Origin: Pseudomonadota bacterium
Lineage (GTDB): Bacteria > Pseudomonadota > Gammaproteobacteria > Steroidobacterales > Steroidobacteraceae
Direction of reading: 5' to 3'
Assembly (NCBI GenBank): GCA_021792815.1
Contig: JAJYTX010000268.1
Coordinates: forward strand, 1 to 5,033
DNA: 5,033 bases
Positions 1 to 5,033 of the stretch are shown here, one piece after another. The notes beneath the pieces were generated by a model. The model made no database searches, was not told the DNA's origin, and was given only the letters and a program-made list of their open reading frames with translations. The translations under genes and the position numbers were made by a program. Positions within the stretch are counted from its first letter, which is position 1. Every line of letters starts with the position of its first letter.

Positions 1-1120
1 GGTGGCCGGTACGGATCGCCACGCCCTCGGCGTCGAGGATCGTGCCGAGATCATGCGGGTGGCATCCTTCCATCGTGAACGAAAGCACCGATGCCTTGTG
101 GGTCGCGGTGCCGATGATCTCGACGCCAGGGATACGGCCGACCGCGGCGCTCGCCAGGCTCAGCAGCCGCTGTTCGTGTGCGGCGATCGCTTCCTGCCCC
201 AGGCTTTCCACGTAGTCCATGGCGGCGGCGAGACCGACGGCCCCGGAGATGTTGGGCGTGCCGGCCTCGAACTTCCACGGCAGGTCGTTGTAGGTGCTCT
301 TCTCGAACGAGACCGTGCGGATCATGTCGCCGCCGCCCTGCCACGGCGGCATGGCGTCGAGCAGTTCCTCACGCCCGTAGAGCACGCCGATCCCGGTCGG
401 GCCGTAGAGCTTGTGGCCCGAGAAGGCGTAGAAGTCGCAGCCGAGTTCGCGCACATCGATGCGCGAGTGCGGGATGGCCTGCGCGCCATCGATGAGCACC
501 ACGGCGCCGCGGCCATGCGCGGCCTCGACCATCCGCCTGACCGGCAGTACGGTGCCGAGCGCGTTCGAGACGTGAGCCACCGCGACCAGCCGGGTGCGCG
601 CCGAGAGCAACCCGAGGAACCGATCGAACTCGAGCTCGCCGCGCCGGTCTATCGGGGCCACCCGCAGCGTGCAGCCGGTCTGTTCGCACAGCATCTGCCA
701 CGGCACGATGTTGGCGTGGTGCTCGAGCGCGGTGATCAGGATCTCGTCGCCGCTCGCAAGGCGCGCCCGCCCAAAGGACTGCGCCACGAGGTTGATCGCC
801 TCGGTGGTGCCGCGCACGAACACGATCTCGCGCGACGAAGCCGCATTGATGAAGCGCCGCACCCGCTCGCGGGCGCCCTCGAAGGCCTCGGTGGCCGCCT
901 GGCTGAGCGCATGCACGCCACGGTGCACGTTGGCGTGACAGTGGGTCTCGTAGTGCTCCACCGCGTGCAGGACCGGCAGAGGACGTTGGCTCGAGGCGGC
1001 GCTGTCGAGATACACCAGCGGCCGGCCGTTGACCATCCGGCCGAGAATGGGAAAGTCACGGCGCACGCGCTCGACATCGAACGCCGGGGAGGGGGCGGTG
1101 CGCGGCGCGATGGCGGCCAT
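1..1120 (-). CDS. sufS: SufS cysteine desulfurase (partial, C-terminus beyond left edge)
   Basis: PLP-dependent group II cysteine desulfurase. It converts L-cysteine to L-alanine and holds the sulfur as a persulfide, normally passed to SufE or SufU and then to the SufBCD scaffold in the cytosol. I translated 373 residues. Visible landmarks are HRG at 66-68, FVRGTTEAINLVA at 101-113, HHAN at 134-137 (H134 should stack on PLP), DGAQ at 211-214 (D211 pairs with the pyridine nitrogen), SGHKLYGPTG at 234-243 with K237 as the PLP Schiff-base lysine, and FEAGTPN at 284-290. Each sits 11 residues later than in E. coli SufS, reflecting a slightly longer N-terminus. The last visible residues are RTGH (370-373). 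In the family HC follows, so the catalytic cysteine (expected 375) is just outside the window. The ATG shares its A with the sufD stop and has a good GAGGAG upstream. It closely resembles E. coli SufS rather than IscS. Very confident. Confidence 0.97.
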   Translation of the reverse strand, partial: MAAIAPRTAPSPAFDVERVRRDFPILGRMVNGRPLVYLDSAASSQRPLPVLHAVEHYETHCHANVHRGVHALSQAATEAFEGARERVRRFINAASSREIVFVRGTTEAINLVAQSFGRARLASGDEILITALEHHANIVPWQMLCEQTGCTLRVAPIDRRGELEFDRFLGLLSARTRLVAVAHVSNALGTVLPVRRMVEAAHGRGAVVLIDGAQAIPHSRIDVRELGCDFYAFSGHKLYGPTGIGVLYGREELLDAMPPWQGGGDMIRTVSFEKSTYNDLPWKFEAGTPNISGAVGLAAAMDYVESLGQEAIAAHEQRLLSLASAAVGRIPGVEIIGTATHKASVLSFTMEGCHPHDLGTILDAEGVAIRTGH

Positions 1121-1122
1121 CA
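1118..1122 (-). other. sufD/sufS stop-start overlap (TGATG)
   Basis: The sufD stop TGA and the sufS start ATG share one base, forming TGATG. This geometry favours translational coupling by reinitiation and helps keep SufD and SufS output linked. The overlap is seen directly; the coupling is inferred. Confidence 0.8.
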
Positions 1123-2412
1123 GAGCATCTCCTCGAGCGAGGCGGCCTCGCTCATCTGGCCGGCGAGCTCGTGCTCGATGCGCCGGCGCAGCTCGGCGAG
1201 TTCGATTCTCGAGACCACGTCCTCGAGGAACGCCCACTTGAGCAAGCGCTGCGCCGCCTCGGGCGGCAGGCCGCGCGAGAGCAGATAAAACAGCATGTTC
1301 TCGTCGAGCTTGCCGGCGGTGGCGCCGTGGCTGCAGCGCACCTCATCGGTGTAGATCTCCAGTTGCGGCCGGACGTCGATCTCGGCCTCCGGCCCGGCGA
1401 GCAGGCCGCGCAGCGACTGGCGTGAGTCGGCGCCGCGGGCGCCCTCGTGCACCACGATCTTGCCGTTGAACGCCACACGGGCGCGGCCCGAGGCAATTCC
1501 GCGGAAGGCCTGTTCGGTGCACGTGCGCGGCGCGAGGTGTTCGGTCAGCACGTAGGTGTCCTGGCTCTGCAGGCGATCGCCGAGCGCCGCGGCCGACAGG
1601 GCCACCTGCGCAGCCATGCCCCGCAGGCCGATGTGCACGGTGGAGCGCGCCGCCAGCGCGCCGGTGCTCACGCAGAGCAGCCCGTAGTGCGCATCTTTCG
1701 CGAGCGTCGCTTCGAGAGTGTCGAACCAGGCGGCGCGCGTGCCGGTCTGCTGCAGACGGTAATGGGCCAGGTGGGCTGACTCGTCCAGGTCGACGCGCAC
1801 CGCGCTGTTGATGAAGCTGGCTTCGTCGCCTGCGCTCAGGTGTCTTTCCACCAGGGTCAGGCGGGCGCCCGCGGCGAGCGCGACCTGGGCCCGAGGGTAG
1901 GAGGCCCCGGCCTGCCCCGCCGTGGAGGCGACGAATACCAGCTCGATCCGCGACGCCTCGGGGTGCGCCTGCACGCGGATCGCGGCGCCGTCGGTGGCGA
2001 ACGCTTCGTTGAGCAGCGCCAGGCGTGCCTCCGGCAGGGCCGAAACCGGTGGCACGTCGGCCGCCGCATCTGCGTCGCCCGAGCGGAGGCTGCGCACCGA
2101 GATCCCGGCGTGTGGCGCATCCGTGGGCGCTGCGTGCAGCACTCCATCAATGAAGACGTAGCGCGAAAACCCCGGCAGCGGCGCCGGCAGGTCCGGGAGG
2201 GATGCCGGGGCGGCACACGGAGCGAACCGTGCACGCTCGAGCACCCGCAGGTTGGCGTAACGCCAGTTCTCCTCACGGGTGGCCGGCAGGCCCTGTGCGC
2301 ACAATGTCTCGATCGCCGCGCGCCGGCGCCCGCGCTCGATGACGCCCTGCGGCAGGGTGTCGTGGAGGGCGCCGTATTCGTCCCTCAGGCGATCGAGCAG
2401 TGCCGCACTCAT
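1120..2412 (-). CDS. sufD: SufD, Fe-S cluster scaffold subunit
   Basis: SufD is a subunit of the cytosolic SufBC2D complex. It pairs with SufB to form the cluster-assembly interface and each of the two binds one SufC ATPase. It is 430 residues, close to the usual ~420-430. The N-terminal helical region (about 1-60) contains the typical LPATREENWRYANL stretch at 42-55. A beta-helix core follows (about 150-350). The C-terminal domain carries EVRCSHGATAGKLDENMLFYLLSRGL (357-382 in two adjoining parts: EVRCSHGATAGKL then DENMLFYLLSRGL), where H362 matches the conserved functional histidine (H360 in E. coli). The closing helices around 390-417 contact SufC in the family. The start overlaps the sufC stop as ATGA, with only a weak purine-rich stretch (GGACAGG) upstream, so coupling to sufC is likely. 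SufD is the least conserved SUF scaffold member, and its position between sufC and sufS supports SufD over a second SufB. Confidence 0.96.
   Translation of the reverse strand: MSAALLDRLRDEYGALHDTLPQGVIERGRRRAAIETLCAQGLPATREENWRYANLRVLERARFAPCAAPASLPDLPAPLPGFSRYVFIDGVLHAAPTDAPHAGISVRSLRSGDADAAADVPPVSALPEARLALLNEAFATDGAAIRVQAHPEASRIELVFVASTAGQAGASYPRAQVALAAGARLTLVERHLSAGDEASFINSAVRVDLDESAHLAHYRLQQTGTRAAWFDTLEATLAKDAHYGLLCVSTGALAARSTVHIGLRGMAAQVALSAAALGDRLQSQDTYVLTEHLAPRTCTEQAFRGIASGRARVAFNGKIVVHEGARGADSRQSLRGLLAGPEAEIDVRPQLEIYTDEVRCSHGATAGKLDENMLFYLLSRGLPPEAAQRLLKWAFLEDVVSRIELAELRRRIEHELAGQMSEAASLEEML
1128..1134 (-). promoter_or_regulatory. Ribosome binding site of sufS
   Basis: Read on the minus strand this is GAGGAGA, inside the last codons of sufD. 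About 8 bases separate its GAGGAG core from the sufS ATG, which is near-ideal spacing. It is the clearest Shine-Dalgarno in the window and fixes the sufS start at 1120. Confidence 0.75.
2409..2412 (-). other. sufC/sufD 4-base overlap (ATGA)
   Basis: The sufC TGA and the sufD ATG overlap as ATGA, a classic translationally coupled junction. Only a poor Shine-Dalgarno-like sequence precedes sufD, which makes reinitiation after sufC a likely route for SufD translation. The overlap is observed; the coupling is inferred. Confidence 0.8.
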
Positions 2413-3245
2413 GCCGGCCTGTCCGCGAGCATCCCACCCTGGGCATCGTTCCCGGCCCGGCCGTGGCGGGGCGTTGGCCGCGATTCCGGTTCACCCTCGC
2501 CGATCAGCCAGTCGTAGCCGCGCTGCTCGAGCTCGAGCGCCAGCGTCCGGTCGCCGCTGTGGGCGATGCGACCCTTGACGAGCACGTGAACGCGGTCGGG
2601 AACGATGTATTCGAGCAGTCGCTGGTAATGCGTCACCAGCACGAGCGAACGCTCCGGGGCGCGCAGGGTGTTCACTCCGTGGGCGACCACCTTGAGCGCA
2701 TCGATGTCCAGGCCCGAGTCGGTTTCATCGAGCACCGCCATACGTGGCTCGAGCACCAGCATCTGCAGAATCTCATTGCGCTTCTTCTCGCCTCCCGAGA
2801 ATCCCTCATTGACGCCACGCGAGAGCATGCTCTCGTCCATGCGCATCAGGCGCATCTTCTCGCGCACCAGGGTCAGGAATTCGAACGCATCGACCTCGGG
2901 CAGTCCATGGTGCTTGCGGGCGGCGTTGACCGCCGCCTTGAGCAGATAGACGTTGTTGACCCCCGGGATCTCCACCGGGTACTGGAAGCCGAGGAACACG
3001 CCCTCGCGCGCCCGCTCCTCGGGCGGCAGCGCGAGCAGGTCGCGGCCCTGAAAGGTCACGGTTCCGGCGGTGACCGTGTAGCCCGGACGACCGGCCAGCA
3101 CATGGGCGAGGGTGCTCTTGCCCGAGCCGTTCGGGCCCATCACGGCGTGAACCTCTCCGGCAGGCACTTCCAGGGTCAGACCCTTGAGGATTTCCTTGCC
3201 GTCGACGGTGACGTGCAGGTTGTCTATGTTCAGCATGTTATTCAT
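2409..3245 (-). CDS. sufC: SufC, ABC-type ATPase of the SUF complex
   Basis: SufC is a soluble ABC ATPase. It dimerises within SufBC2D, and its ATP-driven movement reshapes the SufB-SufD interface during cluster assembly. Numbered from the first ATG, motifs are Walker A GPNGSGKST (37-45, K43), the Q-loop around FQYP (Q88), signature FSGGEKKRNE (149-158, K155), Walker B with catalytic glutamate VLDETDSGLD (171-180, E174), and the switch histidine in VTHYQRLL (H206). Every position is three beyond E. coli SufC. The second ATG (3236, residue 4) would therefore align the start exactly, and it is a serious alternative. An in-frame TGA lies just upstream, so no longer form exists. Neither start has a clear Shine-Dalgarno. 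At 278 residues it is longer than the usual ~250, because a Pro/Arg/Gly-rich tail of about 28 residues follows the normal end near DWLIGEG (245-251). Confidence 0.97.
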   Translation of the reverse strand: MNNMLNIDNLHVTVDGKEILKGLTLEVPAGEVHAVMGPNGSGKSTLAHVLAGRPGYTVTAGTVTFQGRDLLALPPEERAREGVFLGFQYPVEIPGVNNVYLLKAAVNAARKHHGLPEVDAFEFLTLVREKMRLMRMDESMLSRGVNEGFSGGEKKRNEILQMLVLEPRMAVLDETDSGLDIDALKVVAHGVNTLRAPERSLVLVTHYQRLLEYIVPDRVHVLVKGRIAHSGDRTLALELEQRGYDWLIGEGEPESRPTPRHGRAGNDAQGGMLADRPA

Positions 3246-3318
3246 CGACTGTCAGGTGATGCCACGATCGGCCCTGCGGGCCGGGTGCTTGCGTGGCGTT
3301 ACGGTGTTCATGACGCAT
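3238..3318 (-). CDS. Possible 26-codon bridging ORF between sufB and sufC (uncertain)
   Basis: A short reading frame nearly fills the sufB-sufC gap. Its ATG lies 4 bases past the sufB stop. Its TAA overlaps the first sufC ATG and ends one base before the second (TAACATG). The 26-residue product begins MRHEHRNATQAP and ends WHHLTVDE. It has no signal peptide, membrane segment or family I recognise, and no clear Shine-Dalgarno. If translated, it could carry ribosomes from sufB to sufC, which lacks its own good ribosome binding site. By chance alone a frame this short is common in GC-rich DNA, so I treat it as a coupling candidate and not an established gene. Confidence 0.2.
   Translation of the reverse strand: MRHEHRNATQAPGPQGRSWHHLTVDE
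3269..3283 (-). other. GC hairpin in the sufB-sufC gap
   Basis: A perfect inverted repeat CGGCCC-TGC-GGGCCG (6 base-pair stem, 3-base loop) sits in the only gap of any size inside the operon. No T-run follows on the minus strand, so it does not look like an intrinsic terminator. It could be a stem that protects an mRNA end or modulates ribosome passage, or it could be chance in GC-rich DNA. Confidence 0.4.
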
Positions 3319-3322
3319 TCGC

Positions 3323-4825
<1,503 letters not shown>

Positions 4826-4848
4826 GAGGGGTGAACCAATGGGCTGAG
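4826..4848 (-). other. Short regulator-sufB spacer without Shine-Dalgarno
   Basis: Only 23 bases separate the regulator stop from the sufB ATG. Read on the minus strand, the ten bases next to the ATG are TTCACCCCTC, which lack any AGGAGG-like element. The space is too short for a promoter plus operator, so sufB is probably transcribed with the regulator. Confidence 0.5.
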
Positions 4849-5033
4849 TCAGGCGTGCGGAAAGCGGATGGGAGCGTGCGAGACGGCCGCCTTCAGGTCG
4901 CGCTCGAGGGCCGGCAGGGGAACTGCGATCGGATCGATACCGGCCAGTTGCGCCAGATTCACGTCGAACAGCGAGCGGCGGATCGCCAGATTCAGCCGCT
5001 GCCAGACATGCCCGACATGGCAGGACGCTTCGA
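4849..5033 (-). CDS. Rrf2-family SUF operon regulator (C-terminal fragment)
   Basis: Sixty residues are readable, running from a partial codon at the right edge to a TGA. The fragment has the pattern [18 protein letters not shown] then NLAQLAG (residues 4-21 and 25-31). This resembles the C-terminal part of Rrf2/IscR-like proteins just after the last cluster-ligand cysteine, where a W, an N-x-A-I-R helix and a closing [ST/N]LA-x-L motif occur. The closest fit I know is the Rrf2 subfamily that heads suf operons in Xanthomonas-type Gammaproteobacteria (SUF system regulator). C4 of the fragment would be the last of the three cluster cysteines. The DNA-binding winged helix and the other cysteines lie outside the window. 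Its position directly upstream of sufB supports control of this operon through Fe-S status. IscR proper is less likely, because no isc genes are present and the helix pattern differs. Confidence 0.8.
   Translation of the reverse strand, partial: EASCHVGHVWQRLNLAIRRSLFDVNLAQLAGIDPIAVPLPALERDLKAAVSHAPIRFPHA

Noticed and set aside
2..1288. Long plus-strand open frame (428 codons) opposite sufS and the end of sufD
   Set aside because: The minus strand here encodes an unmistakable SufS with all cofactor motifs. The plus frame has His/Arg/Asp-rich low-information protein typical of antisense shadows in GC-rich genes.
1840..2517. Plus-strand open frame of 225 codons opposite sufD
   Set aside because: It is Arg/Gly-rich and antisense to sufD, which is supported by its length, motifs and coupled junctions on both sides.
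3246..3310. A second short frame in the sufB-sufC gap, starting at an ATG near 3309 and ending at the TGA just before sufC
   Set aside because: It is about 19 codons with no ribosome binding site, and it is simply the sufC frame upstream of its blocking stop. The 26-codon frame has the better junction geometry.
3246..3322. Internal promoter in the sufB-sufC gap
   Set aside because: I could not find a credible -10 and -35 pair; the gap is GC-rich apart from a few bases, so an internal promoter cannot be supported from sequence alone.
4844..4852. Short palindrome CTGAGTCAG at the regulator stop, considered as an operator half
   Set aside because: It has only 4-base arms around a single base, includes the stop codon and does not resemble an IscR-like site. 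With 23 bases to sufB there is no promoter for it to control.

Overview
The window holds one compact, GC-rich operon read entirely on the minus strand. It is the SUF iron-sulfur cluster assembly locus in the order (5'->3' of transcription, right to left) Rrf2-family regulator - sufB - sufC - sufD - sufS. The regulator is cut at its N-terminal side by the right edge. SufS is cut near its C-terminus by the left edge. sufB, sufC and sufD are complete. The gene order, a SUF-specific Rrf2 regulator heading the operon, and proteins close to Escherichia coli SufB, SufC and SufS suggest a high-GC proteobacterium. A gammaproteobacterium of the Xanthomonas/Steroidobacter type is most likely, but this is inferred from family resemblance and not proven here.

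Layout on the + coordinate axis: 1-1120 sufS (partial), 1120-2412 sufD, 2409-3245 sufC, 3246-3322 a 77-base gap with a small GC hairpin and a possible 26-codon ORF, 3323-4825 sufB, 4826-4848 a 23-base gap, 4849-5033 regulator (partial). Junctions are tight: sufC/sufD overlap by 4 bases, sufD/sufS share one base, and regulator and sufB are 23 bases apart. There is no room for an obvious internal promoter, so co-transcription from a promoter right of the window is the simplest reading. No stretch over 300 bases lacks a gene. I saw no RNA gene, mobile element or CRISPR.

How the genes work together: SufS takes sulfur from cysteine and normally hands it to SufE or SufU (neither is in view). SufB with SufC and SufD forms the ATP-dependent scaffold on which the cluster is built. 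The Rrf2 protein probably senses cluster status and sets operon expression. Every family-critical residue I could place is intact, except the SufS active-site cysteine, which should lie two codons past the left edge. This is an ordinary housekeeping region and I found no undescribed system. The points worth a second look are small: the sufB-sufC gap, a C-terminal tail on SufC, the missing Shine-Dalgarno in front of sufB, and an excess of CTCGAG explained mostly by a Leu-Glu codon-pair habit.
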